Part shown: positions 16,429 through 24,471 of the stretch, in pieces | Numbering within the stretch: the first letter of the stretch is position 1 | Layout: each line of letters starts with the position of its first letter | Source of the DNA: Planctomycetota bacterium | Lineage (GTDB): Bacteria > Planctomycetota > Planctomycetia > Pirellulales > Lacipirellulaceae | NCBI GenBank assembly: GCA_024278955.1 | Contig: JAJRSE010000058.1 | Location: 41,299 to 105,298, forward strand | Direction of reading: 5' to 3' | Length of the DNA stretch: 64,000 bases | The notes under the pieces: generated by a model | Seen by the model: the letters and a program-made list of their open reading frames with translations, nothing else | The model's database searches: none | Told to the model about the DNA's origin: nothing | Made by a program: the position numbers and the translations under genes

Positions 16429-17991
16429 ATGTCTGATATGTCGAATTTTCAAAAAAAGCAGTTTCCCGTAGCTCTGGTGGCTGTGCTCTTAGCCGCGACT
16501 TTCTGCTCGGCTGACATCAAATTGCCGGCCATGCTCAGCGATCACATGGTGTTGCAGCGCGATCGACCGGTGCCGATTTGGGGTTGGGCTGATGCGGGCG
16601 AGAAAATCATCGTCGCGATAGCCGGCCAAACGCACGAAACCGAGGCCGATGCCGAAGGGAAGTGGCGAGTCGATCTCACGCCTCTCTCGGTGGGCAAACC
16701 GCTCACACTTGTTGTCGAAGGAAACAACCGAGTCGAGCGGACCGATATTTTGGTTGGTGAGGTTTGGGTTTGTTCGGGGCAGTCGAATATGCAGTGGTCT
16801 GTTGTCAATAGCAAAGATGCTCAGCTTGAACTTCTGACGGCCAATCACCCGCAGCTGCGATTGATCACCGTGAATCCCAAGGGCTCACAAACGCCTTCTG
16901 AAGATTTTGAGGGGCAATGGCAGGCATGCACGCCCAAAACGGTTCCCAATTTTTCTGCCGTTGGCTACTTCTTTGGCTTGCAATTACATAAATCGCTGAA
17001 TGTCCCGGTCGGACTCATTGATAACGCTTGGGGCGGTTCGTCTTGCGAGGCTTGGATCCGAAGAGACTTGCTGGACGCTGACCCAATCTATGGACCTCTC
17101 ATGGAACGCTGGAAAGCAAACGAAGCTAAGTACGAGTCGGGCGAAGCTCAGACGGCTTACGAAAAAGCTCTTGCCGACTGGGAGCAAGTGAAGACAGAGG
17201 GCAAGAAACCTGGGCGCAAGCCGCAATCGCCAGAGGTTTTGATGGAAGGACAGCATCGTCCTGCAAACCTTTTCAACGCCCGCGTATTACCACTAGTCCC
17301 TTATGCCATACGAGGCGCGATTTGGTATCAAGGCGAGAGCAACGCTAGCAGGGCTTATCAATATCGTGAAATGTTTCCGCTGATGATCCAAAATTGGCGC
17401 GAAGTTTGGGGCCAGGGAGAATTTCCCTTCTACTGGGTTCAATTGGCCGACTACCTCGCCGAGAAACCAGAACCGAGTGAAAGCTCCTGGGCTGAGCTAC
17501 GCGAAGCGCAGACGATGACCCTCGATCGCCTAAAAAACACCGGCGAAGCGGTCATTATCGACATCGGCGAAGGCAACGACATCCACCCGGTCAACAAGCG
17601 AGAGGTCGGCCTTCGGCTTGCTCGTTGGGCCTTGGCGAGAGACTACGGCATGAAGATACCTTGCGAGAGTCCACGTTATGAATCGATGGCTCAGGCAGAC
17701 GGAAAACTCCTGGTAACTTTTCGCTCGTGCGGTGCTGGACTGCATGTTTACGACCATCGAGACCTACGAGGGTTTGCGGTCGCCGGCGAAGACAAGAAAT
17801 GGGTATGGGCGGAGGCCAAACTCGTTGCTCCTAATCAGGTAGAAGTTTGGAGCGAGGCAGTTTCTGCGCCTGTCGCGGTGCGTTACGCTTGGGCTGATAA
17901 CCCGGTTTGTAATCTTATGAGCAAAAAACGTCTTCCGGTCACTCCGTTTCGTAGTGACGATTGGCCCGGCGTTACCGCCGAGGCTCGCTAA
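16429..17991 (+). CDS. Sialate O-acetylesterase-like (SASA-domain) secreted esterase
   Basis: The protein is 520 residues. A signal peptide (FPVALVAVLLAATFCSA) leads into a beta-rich N-terminal domain (LPAMLSDHMVLQRDRPVPIWGWA) typical of the family. The SGNH-type catalytic Ser is in CSGQSNM, with the second block AIWYQGESNA and the Asp/His pair in GNDIHPVNK. The enzyme should remove O-acetyl groups from sialic acid or acetylated polysaccharides outside the cytoplasm. The start is ATG 16429; TTG 16426 and ATG 16438 are alternatives. A charged insert near residues 225-275 (rich in E and K) is longer than usual. pyrF follows after 38 bases but is functionally unrelated. Confidence 0.88.
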   Translation: MSDMSNFQKKQFPVALVAVLLAATFCSADIKLPAMLSDHMVLQRDRPVPIWGWADAGEKIIVAIAGQTHETEADAEGKWRVDLTPLSVGKPLTLVVEGNNRVERTDILVGEVWVCSGQSNMQWSVVNSKDAQLELLTANHPQLRLITVNPKGSQTPSEDFEGQWQACTPKTVPNFSAVGYFFGLQLHKSLNVPVGLIDNAWGGSSCEAWIRRDLLDADPIYGPLMERWKANEAKYESGEAQTAYEKALADWEQVKTEGKKPGRKPQSPEVLMEGQHRPANLFNARVLPLVPYAIRGAIWYQGESNASRAYQYREMFPLMIQNWREVWGQGEFPFYWVQLADYLAEKPEPSESSWAELREAQTMTLDRLKNTGEAVIIDIGEGNDIHPVNKREVGLRLARWALARDYGMKIPCESPRYESMAQADGKLLVTFRSCGAGLHVYDHRDLRGFAVAGEDKKWVWAEAKLVAPNQVEVWSEAVSAPVAVRYAWADNPVCNLMSKKRLPVTPFRSDDWPGVTAEAR

Positions 17992-18029
17992 TTCCAGGAA
18001 AATCGGGTAACAAGAAAGAACGCGAAGGA

Positions 18030-18971
18030 ATGCCAAAAACAGAGCGCCACTTTGGCGATGATTTAGCCAATGCGGTCGAGCGAACGGGAAACCCTGTGGT
18101 CGTTGGCTTGGACCCGCGTTGGGAACAATTGCCCGCAATTTTTACGGACGCAGGTCCTGCCGATTTTTTGAAGCGAGCAGAAGCTTTCGAGAAATTCTGC
18201 AAAGCGGTGATTGATGTGGTCGCCCCGTTAGTGCCTGCCGTCAAACCTCAGGCCGCCTTTTTTGAAGAGTACGGACCTGCCGGCATGGTGGCTCTGGGCA
18301 AAGTGATTGCCTATGCCCGAAGCCGCGGGTTGCTCGTAATTTTTGACGGCAAACGCAACGATATTGGTTCGACAGCCGAGGCTTATGCGCGGGGTATCTT
18401 GGGCCGCGATGGCCAAAGTGGTTGGGAATCGGACGCGGTTACGGTGAGTCCGTATCTCGGTGCTGATAGTTTGGAGCCGTTCGTCGAAGTAGCACGCGAT
18501 CGAGGGGCGGGGCTGTTTGTGTTGGTGAAAACCTCGAACCCCGGCAGCCACATGCTGCAAGACCAGGTGGTGGGCGAAACGCCAATCTACCGCCGAGTGG
18601 CCGACTATGTGGAAGGGCTTTCAGACCAAACACGAGGGAAACGCGGATACGGCATCGTTGGGGCGGTCGTCGGGGCAACCTATCCTAAGCAGCTCGCCGA
18701 GCTTCGGACCGCCATGCCCCAGACTTGGTTCTTGGTCCCTGGGTTTGGAAGCCAGGGAGGTACGGCAAAAGATGTCGCTGCGGCGTTTGATCAACGGGGC
18801 CTTGGGGCCGTGGTGAACAATTCCCGAGGCATAATTTTCGCTCACAGCCGTCCGGCGTACCGCGATCGGTTTGGCGAGCCCCGCTGGGAGGAAGCGGTCG
18901 AAGCCGCGACGCGAGAAATGATAGCGCAGATTCGAGCCGAGACGCCGGTTGGTAATTTATCGACGGGTTAG
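18030..18971 (+). CDS. pyrF: Orotidine 5'-phosphate decarboxylase (type 2)
   Basis: This is a 313-residue enzyme of the last step of UMP synthesis. NPVVVGLDPRW near residue 22 binds the phosphate side, FDGKRNDIGSTAEAYA holds the catalytic Lys-Asp pair, and LFVLVKTSNPGS, VVGATYPKQLAELR and FLVPGFGSQGGT complete the barrel. The length and these motifs place it in the longer, mycobacterial-like type 2 group rather than the short E. coli type. The ATG at 18030 is preceded closely by GAAGGA. No other pyrimidine gene is in the window. Confidence 0.95.
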   Translation: MPKTERHFGDDLANAVERTGNPVVVGLDPRWEQLPAIFTDAGPADFLKRAEAFEKFCKAVIDVVAPLVPAVKPQAAFFEEYGPAGMVALGKVIAYARSRGLLVIFDGKRNDIGSTAEAYARGILGRDGQSGWESDAVTVSPYLGADSLEPFVEVARDRGAGLFVLVKTSNPGSHMLQDQVVGETPIYRRVADYVEGLSDQTRGKRGYGIVGAVVGATYPKQLAELRTAMPQTWFLVPGFGSQGGTAKDVAAAFDQRGLGAVVNNSRGIIFAHSRPAYRDRFGEPRWEEAVEAATREMIAQIRAETPVGNLSTG

Positions 18972-19218
18972 GGTTTTTTGCATTTCGATACGGGTGCTTA
19001 GTAGCTTGCTGTCATCGTATACATAAGTCCAATTCTGACCGGCGGGGAGCTAAGTTTCGGGGGTGTTTCGTGCGTCCGGGATTTTTCACGATGGGATGAA
19101 ATGAGCGTTCTCAGGGCGTGGCCTCCGTTGTTCGATTTTGCTACACTGGCATGCCTTGCTTACTGAAGAAGTTTCAATCTAATAACAAGTTCTGTAGCAA
19201 AAAGGAATTCGTCACCTC

Positions 19219-20499
19219 ATGCCCCACTTACAACACGCGGTCGAACGAAAGGGGAATCGACTTTCGATCCCAACGCTTGGATCGCCGTTCATCGTGGGGA
19301 ACTTAATCCGCGCACTCTATCAAGGTGCGGAACGCGGCTACACTGATTTCACGCTCGACTTCGCCAACGTGGACGCTGCGTACCCGAATGCGTGTGTCCC
19401 AGTGGCGGGTATCCTTGACTTCTATCGTTCGCAGCGATCAACAACTTTCGATACGGAAAATTCATCGGACTACCTGACGCATACGAAAACTCTGTCGCCT
19501 ACAATCGTAGGTGCCGAACCTTCACACAAGACGTCCCCACTGAATACTGTTTGGAAATTCTCTTCGGCGGACGAGGTTCACTCTTTGGTAACCGCATACT
19601 TAGATGCGGTGACACGTGCTGCCGAATGTCAAGACGGTGTCTTGCAGGGCCTAGAGTGGTGTCTCAACGAAATAATGGACAATGTGTTGCAGCATGCTGA
19701 TACGACCCACGGATACGCCATGGCACAAATACACTCCGGATCACAACATATCGCCATTTGTATCTACGACCACGGTCGTGGTATTTACAACTCATTGCGC
19801 AATTCACATCACGCGCCAGCGAATGCGGTCGATGCAATAACCATTGCACTCCAAGAAGGCGTGACGCGTGACAAGAACGTTGGTCAGGGCAATGGCATGT
19901 GGGGACTTCACAATATCGTCAAGGCTAACTCTGGATTGCTCAATGTGACTTCTGGCGCGGGGTTCTTTGATTTGAGCGATGATGCCCCAAAAACGTCATC
20001 AAGCGTTCCATTCCTCAGTCGTGACAACAATTGCACGACGGTTGACTTCCAAATTGACATCGGGAAAGGCATATCAATCTCAGATGCTCTTGGTGGATAT
20101 GAACCCGCGAATCTCCGATTGGAAAACCTTGAGGACGACCACGAGAATATAGTGTTCCCTCTTGCTGACAAAGCATCGGGAACCGGCACTCGTCACTCCG
20201 GGCAAGCACTACGAAATGAAATTGTGAACATCATCAACCAAACCGACGCGATGGTCGTGATTGATTTTGATCGCCTTTCGGTTGTGTCATCATCATTTGC
20301 TGACGAACTGATTGGTAAACTTGCGGTCAAAATTGGGTTCATTTCTTTCAATCAGAAATGCAGACTCGTCGGCATGAACGAAACCGTTCAGGCAATTGTA
20401 AATCGTTCGGTCCAGCAACGATTAGCTGTTGGACCCGAAACCGATGGCGACGAAGCTGCAGAACAAAGCGATGAACACGGAACTGCCGAACAGCCGTGA
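19219..20499 (+). CDS. STAS-like / HATPase / DUF4325-type signalling protein (possible integron cassette gene)
   Basis: This is a 426-residue protein. Residues about 15-75 look STAS-like (YTDFTLDFANVDAAYPN). Residues about 130-275 form a GHKL ATPase: N-box LEWCLNEIMDNVLQHA, G1 box IYDHGRGIYNS, G2 box GQGNGMWGLHNI. Residues about 325-400 form a second STAS-like domain of the DUF4325 kind (VVIDFDRLSVVSSSFADEL). Such proteins pair an anti-sigma-like ATPase with its own antagonist-like domain, but the target is unknown. The last 14 or so codons (EQSDEHGTAEQP) lie inside the left half of an attC-like palindrome, as is usual for cassette genes. By eye its codon use is less GC-biased than its neighbours. 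Confidence 0.78.
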   Translation: MPHLQHAVERKGNRLSIPTLGSPFIVGNLIRALYQGAERGYTDFTLDFANVDAAYPNACVPVAGILDFYRSQRSTTFDTENSSDYLTHTKTLSPTIVGAEPSHKTSPLNTVWKFSSADEVHSLVTAYLDAVTRAAECQDGVLQGLEWCLNEIMDNVLQHADTTHGYAMAQIHSGSQHIAICIYDHGRGIYNSLRNSHHAPANAVDAITIALQEGVTRDKNVGQGNGMWGLHNIVKANSGLLNVTSGAGFFDLSDDAPKTSSSVPFLSRDNNCTTVDFQIDIGKGISISDALGGYEPANLRLENLEDDHENIVFPLADKASGTGTRHSGQALRNEIVNIINQTDAMVVIDFDRLSVVSSSFADELIGKLAVKIGFISFNQKCRLVGMNETVQAIVNRSVQQRLAVGPETDGDEAAEQSDEHGTAEQP

Positions 20500-21092
20500 T
20501 CCTGATGGTGCGATTTCTCCGGCGGCCCGGTTATCGCAAACGTTATCTGCTGTTTTCTACGCCGAGATTTTACGCGATCATAATATTTTTGAAACCGCCG
20601 CACATCGTCGATGTCAACCTCGTCTACTATCTCGTGCCAGTCGATCTTGTCTACCGAAATCTCAATGTATCGCTCAACATCAACAAGCGGACCGGCATGC
20701 CGATCGTTGGTGATTTCCATAACCTCGGTTTCGATCTTGATCTTTCCGCCAGTTGAAATATCGGCACCGTTGATCCGGACCACTTCTGCGACCTTGGATT
20801 TGCCACGAGTGAACACGACGAGCATCCATTTCTCGGCATCGGCGAGAGCTTGCCATTGAGCTTCTTCGTCGATTTTGTCTTGCCCGTGTTTGCGTACTCG
20901 TTGCTTTTCTTTGACGTTTTCTCGTTTGGTTTTCAACGAAGGATCGCGAGATTCGACTTGACCAATAAGTTGACTCAATATCGCCTTGTCTGTATTTTCT
21001 GGAATCGTAATGCCGAGCTTTCGTGCGTAGCGAAGTTGCTTCTCAGTTGGCGGATCGGCGGGAGGGCGCGACCCGAAGAGCCATTTCAGCAT
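20388..21092 (-). CDS. Unknown protein, convergent with the STAS/HATPase gene
   Basis: This is a 234-residue open frame with GGAG nine bases before its ATG. Residues 15-45 (PTEKQLRYARKLGITIPENT) resemble the short helical motif found in several bacterial DUF proteins. Residues 50-90 are highly charged and probably coiled (KTKRENVKEKQRVRKHGQ). Residues 90-185 form a possible alpha/beta domain (KWMLVVFTRGKSKVAEVVRI, ERYIEISVDKIDW). The last 50 or so residues, rich in Ser, Cys and His, are encoded by the reverse strand of the attC-like site and of the neighbouring gene's end. They look like read-through into foreign sequence, so the native C-terminus may have been lost near VKSRRRKQ. I do not recognise it. 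Confidence 0.6.
   Translation of the reverse strand: MLKWLFGSRPPADPPTEKQLRYARKLGITIPENTDKAILSQLIGQVESRDPSLKTKRENVKEKQRVRKHGQDKIDEEAQWQALADAEKWMLVVFTRGKSKVAEVVRINGADISTGGKIKIETEVMEITNDRHAGPLVDVERYIEISVDKIDWHEIVDEVDIDDVRRFQKYYDRVKSRRRKQQITFAITGPPEKSHHQDHGCSAVPCSSLCSAASSPSVSGPTANRCWTERFTIA
20460..20548 (+). other. attC-like imperfect palindrome (putative integron recombination site)
   Basis: The left end reads AGAACAAAGCGATGAACACG. The right end reads GGTTATCGCAAACGTTATCT. The reverse complement of the right end (AGATAACGTTTGCGATAACC) aligns with the left end over AAC...GCGAT-AAC, the left copy having one extra G (GATGAAC against GATAAC), like the extrahelical base of attC sites. The inner arms ACTGCCG and CGGCGGC extend the pairing around a roughly 25-base centre. 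Size (89 bases), orientation after a gene, and overlap with the stop codon all fit attC. The right end GTTATCT does not fit the GTTRRRY consensus well, and no integrase is in the window. Confidence 0.45.
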
Positions 21093-21356
21093 GTTCGCGT
21101 CTCCATTGGTTGAAGCAGGTAACTTGTTTATTACTTGGAAACTTCCTCAATAAGTCCCTTATTGGGGAGTTATTTGGGGAAACTCTCAATAAACCCTTGG
21201 CTCTGGGTAAGATGGCGACGTAAACACGCGCACACGTTTCGTATCAGCTTGCCTGGGGGGGAACATGTCCGAAGTGTATCGTAATTTGAGCAACGGGGCA
21301 AATTCTGCTCAGTCGCCGCGGTCTGAGACTTGCGATTTTACCCTACATTGACTCAC

Positions 21357-21384
21357 AAGCCCGGGGATTGCAATCCCCGGGCTT
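21357..21384 (-). terminator. Perfect 13-bp palindrome downstream of yqgE
   Basis: AAGCCCGGGGATT (21357-21369) and AATCCCCGGGCTT (21372-21384) are perfectly complementary around GC. It lies 15 bases beyond the minus-strand yqgE stop. No strong T-run follows on either strand, so it may be a weak terminator or an mRNA 3'-end stabiliser. The similar hairpin after sodA (44502-44533) does have a T-run. The rest of the gap 21093-21398 holds a second imperfect stem (CCTCAATAAG/CTTATTGGGG near 21147) upstream of the unknown gene and nothing else recognisable. Confidence 0.55.
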
Positions 21385-21398
21385 TGTGTAATAGAGCA

Positions 21399-21950
21399 TC
21401 AATTCATCCCCGGGTCTTTCGGCACCTGCTCGGGATTGATATCGGGGACGAGGATGCCCAGCCCGATGCGGCTGGTCATTCGTTTCCAGAGTGTCTCGTG
21501 GTCTGAAAAGAGGTCTTCGGCGCTGGCCGGAGTGGTCAGCCAGCCACCGGCTTCGAGTTCGCTGTCGAGTTGTCCTTCGCCCCAGCCAGCGTTGCCGCTG
21601 AAGATTCGGCAGTTCTCGACCGTTTGGTTAAGGATCTCATGAAATCTGCTTTCGTCAGCTGAGACAAAAAGGCCCGGGACGATTTCTTGGTCGGCTTGGG
21701 GGCTAAAAGTATGCAGGGCAAGTAGGGGCCCAGGTACGGGGCCGCCCATGTAGACTGGTTGTTCCGACTTGCACTCTTGGTGGTCGAGAATTTCCCAGAC
21801 CTCGCGCACCGATTTTTCGCTGGGGCGGTTTAAGATCACGCCTAACGCGCCTTCGGTGCCGTGTTGAATTAAGAACACGACCGTTTGAGCGAAATTCGGA
21901 TCGCGGAGCTGCGGCGAGGCAACCAGAAATTTTCCTGTGAGCGATTCCAT
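21399..21950 (-). CDS. yqgE: YqgE/AlgH family protein (UPF0301)
   Basis: The protein is 183 residues from the ATG at 21950, four bases after the trpE stop; an upstream TTG at 21962 would overlap trpE. Family motifs are LTGKFLVASPQLRDPNF, GALGVILNRPS, YMGGPVPGPLLALH and FSGNAGWGEGQLDSEL. The biochemical function is not established in the family, though AlgH has been linked to regulation in Pseudomonas. Close coupling to trpE suggests co-transcription, not necessarily shared function. Confidence 0.9.
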   Translation of the reverse strand: MESLTGKFLVASPQLRDPNFAQTVVFLIQHGTEGALGVILNRPSEKSVREVWEILDHQECKSEQPVYMGGPVPGPLLALHTFSPQADQEIVPGLFVSADESRFHEILNQTVENCRIFSGNAGWGEGQLDSELEAGGWLTTPASAEDLFSDHETLWKRMTSRIGLGILVPDINPEQVPKDPGMN

Positions 21951-21954
21951 CGGC

Positions 21955-23514
21955 TTAGCCAACTCTCTGCTGGGTTAGTTCGATGGCTTTTAGCAGTCCG
22001 CGCGCTTTGTTGAGCGTTTCTTGATACTCCTGCTCTGGCACGCTGTCGGCCACGATTCCGGCTCCTGCTTGGACGTAAGCCGTTTCGTTCTGAACGACGA
22101 CTGTCCGCAATGCGATGCAAGTGTCCATGTTGCCCGCAAAGTCGATGTAGCCGACCGCCCCGGCGTAGGGGCCGCGGCGATTGGGTTCAAGGCTGTCGAT
22201 GATTTCCATGGCACGAACCTTGGGAGCCCCTGAAACGGTGCCTGCCGGCAAGCAGGCGGCAAGTGCGTCGAACGAATCGCAGCCCTCTCGCAGCTTTCCA
22301 GATACGTTGGAAGTGATATGCATCACATGGCTATAGCGTTCGATTACCATCACGTCAGAAATTTCGACCGAGTTGTACTCAGCAACTCGTCCGACGTCGT
22401 TGCGACCTAAGTCGACAAGCATCACGTGCTCGGCCAGCTCTTTGGGGTCGGCAAGCAGCTCTTCGCCAAGCCGGCGATCTTCGGCCTCGTCTTTACCCCG
22501 CGGTCTGGTTCCTGCTAGGGGACGAACCGTGACTTGGCCCTCGACGACCCGCACCATGATTTCTGGCGAGCTACCCACAAGCGTCGCGTCTGGCGTGCGG
22601 AGGTAGAACATAAACGGGCTCGGGTTTACCACACGAAGCGTGCGATACAGCTCGAAGGGAGGCAACTTGAGCGGGGTTTGCAATCGTTGGCTAATGACCA
22701 CTTGAAAGATATCGCCGGCCTTGATGTAGTCGACACACGTTCGCACCGCATCTTCAAACTCTTCTTGGGTAAAGTTCGAGGTAGTTTCGAGGGTGACTTC
22801 GCCGGCCGTTTTGATGTCGGCTAGGCGGAGCGAATCGTCGGTTGCGTCGAGTTGGTCGACCAAAGCGTCGACCCGGCGACAGGCATCGGCATAGGCAGCT
22901 TTGCGTGCGGCATCGCCTTGTTCTCGAACGTCGGCGAGCGCTAGCACGATGATCGTTTTCTGTACATGATCGAAGACGATCATGTGGTCGTAGAAAGCAA
23001 ACCAAAGGTCTGGAAGCTGGCGGTCGTCGAGCGGGGCGTTGGGCAATCGTTCGACATATCGCACAGTATCGTAGCCTGCGTACCCAATCGCACCGCCGAC
23101 AAAAGGAGGCAAGTCTGCGGGATGAGCCACTCGCATCGCCTGGACGTGTTCGCGTAGAGTTTCGAGAGGATTGGAGCTTTCAAAGGTTTCGTTTTCCCAG
23201 TCGGGCTCTGCCGAGGCAGCTGGTTCTGCTGAATTTTTCCGACGCGAGACCGTGACTTTTGTCCCAGAAGCAGAGATATGGAGATACGGGTCGCTCGAGA
23301 GAAAGCTGTGGCGTCCGACTTTTTCGCCGCCAATAACGCTCTCAAACAAGCAAGCAGCCGACGAGACGTCGAGTTTTTTGAACGCTTGCACCGGCGTAAG
23401 CGAGTCGCTCACCAGACGTCGATAGACCGGCACGTAGTCGACATCGTCTGCAAGGGCAGCGAATTGCTCGAACGAGGGGGCGAAAGACGCGGTCGTAGGC
23501 GAAGCGGCGGGCAT
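21955..23514 (-). CDS. trpE: Anthranilate synthase component I
   Basis: This is a 519-residue enzyme making anthranilate from chorismate, the first step of tryptophan synthesis. The N-terminal CLFES (about residue 50) is the region that senses tryptophan in feedback-inhibited TrpE. The chorismate-binding C-terminal half has [38 protein letters not shown] and [16 protein letters not shown]. No amidotransferase (trpG) is adjacent in the window. It is transcribed on the minus strand with yqgE behind it and lies divergent to mcsA. Confidence 0.95.
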   Translation of the reverse strand: MPAASPTTASFAPSFEQFAALADDVDYVPVYRRLVSDSLTPVQAFKKLDVSSAACLFESVIGGEKVGRHSFLSSDPYLHISASGTKVTVSRRKNSAEPAASAEPDWENETFESSNPLETLREHVQAMRVAHPADLPPFVGGAIGYAGYDTVRYVERLPNAPLDDRQLPDLWFAFYDHMIVFDHVQKTIIVLALADVREQGDAARKAAYADACRRVDALVDQLDATDDSLRLADIKTAGEVTLETTSNFTQEEFEDAVRTCVDYIKAGDIFQVVISQRLQTPLKLPPFELYRTLRVVNPSPFMFYLRTPDATLVGSSPEIMVRVVEGQVTVRPLAGTRPRGKDEAEDRRLGEELLADPKELAEHVMLVDLGRNDVGRVAEYNSVEISDVMVIERYSHVMHITSNVSGKLREGCDSFDALAACLPAGTVSGAPKVRAMEIIDSLEPNRRGPYAGAVGYIDFAGNMDTCIALRTVVVQNETAYVQAGAGIVADSVPEQEYQETLNKARGLLKAIELTQQRVG

Positions 23515-23687
23515 TGCAGATTTCGAGGAGAGGCGTTCTTGTTGAATTTAAGGGCTTGTTGGATTTAAGGGGCCAATTGTCTCTCAGCTTAACACCGTCG
23601 AAAGAGGCCCACAACGGTGGAACTTTAGACCCGACCTCTGAACCCATCTTCGGTCTGGGTAAGAGCTTAGCATGAGAGCCGTTCACC

Positions 23688-23715
23688 TTGACACTCTGTG
23701 AGTCGGGGCTAGAAT
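23688..23715 (+). promoter_or_regulatory. Sigma70-type promoter for mcsA-mcsB
   Basis: TTGACA (23688-23693), a 16-base spacer and TAGAAT (23710-23715) match the vegetative consensus closely and point toward mcsA. Transcription would start near 23722, giving a leader of about 185 bases. It sits in the 392-base divergent gap between trpE and mcsA. I see no CtsR-type repeat next to it, and nothing else recognisable in the gap. Confidence 0.55.
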
Positions 23716-23906
23716 CCTCGTAGTCCGATTCGGAAAAGTATGCGGCGACCGTATTCCACGCTAAGCAAGATCCGCGACCTTGTTGTTTGCCTTGAGGACA
23801 CTTGAGCAAGAGGTTACGTTCGGAGTGCTGGTTGTAGAACCACAGTAGGGGGCGTTTTTTGCTCCCTACGTACATTTTAAGCGAAACTTAAGAGCGGCGG
23901 TGTGGG

Positions 23907-24446
23907 ATGAAATGCCAACGGTGCGATCGACAAGCGACTTTTCATATCACCGATCTGATCGACGGGAAGCCGAATGAGTTGCACTTGTGTGAAGAGTGTG
24001 CCCAATCGTTCCTTAGCCCCGCAGAAGAAGAAACGGCCGAGGTTATGCCCGCAATGGCCGGCTTGCTAGCTCAGCATCTGGCGGTTGGCGAAACCGCCGA
24101 CGATTTGGCTCGGCTCGACCAACGAACTTGCCCGATATGCGGGATCTCGTTTCTTGAATTCCGCAAGCAAGGCCGCCTAGGTTGCCCTCACGACTATGTT
24201 TATTTTGCCGACGAGCTTGAACCTTTGCTGATGAATATTCACGATCAGGTGCATCATATTGGCAAAGTCCCCAAGCGGTGTCCTCAGGGCGCCGACCAAC
24301 AAACACAGCTCATCCGGATGCGACGTGAGATGAAAGAGGCGATTGCGAAAGAAAACTATGAGCTAGCCTCTGAGCTGCGCGATCAAATTAAAGAAATCAA
24401 CAGTTCTTCTCCTTCTTCAGAAACTTCTGAAGACGTCTCTCAATAG
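23907..24446 (+). CDS. mcsA: McsA-like zinc-finger / UVR-motif protein
   Basis: This 179-residue protein is the likely activator of the arginine kinase encoded next to it. Cys pairs MKCQRC and LCEEC, then CPIC and GCPHDY, form zinc sites (in the last the second Cys is replaced by His). A UVR motif, AIAKENYELASELRDQIKEI, closes the folded part at about residues 143-162. The gene is 25 bases ahead of mcsB on the same strand and shares its promoter. In Firmicutes the pair marks proteins for ClpCP; the planctomycete role is inferred. Confidence 0.9.
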   Translation: MKCQRCDRQATFHITDLIDGKPNELHLCEECAQSFLSPAEEETAEVMPAMAGLLAQHLAVGETADDLARLDQRTCPICGISFLEFRKQGRLGCPHDYVYFADELEPLLMNIHDQVHHIGKVPKRCPQGADQQTQLIRMRREMKEAIAKENYELASELRDQIKEINSSSPSSETSEDVSQ

Positions 24447-24471
24447 TACGATTCAGAATCTTGGCGCCATT

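Noticed and set aside
19000..21400. A full integron with integrase and attI
   Set aside because: No tyrosine recombinase gene or attI-like site was found in the window; only one attC-like palindrome is visible.
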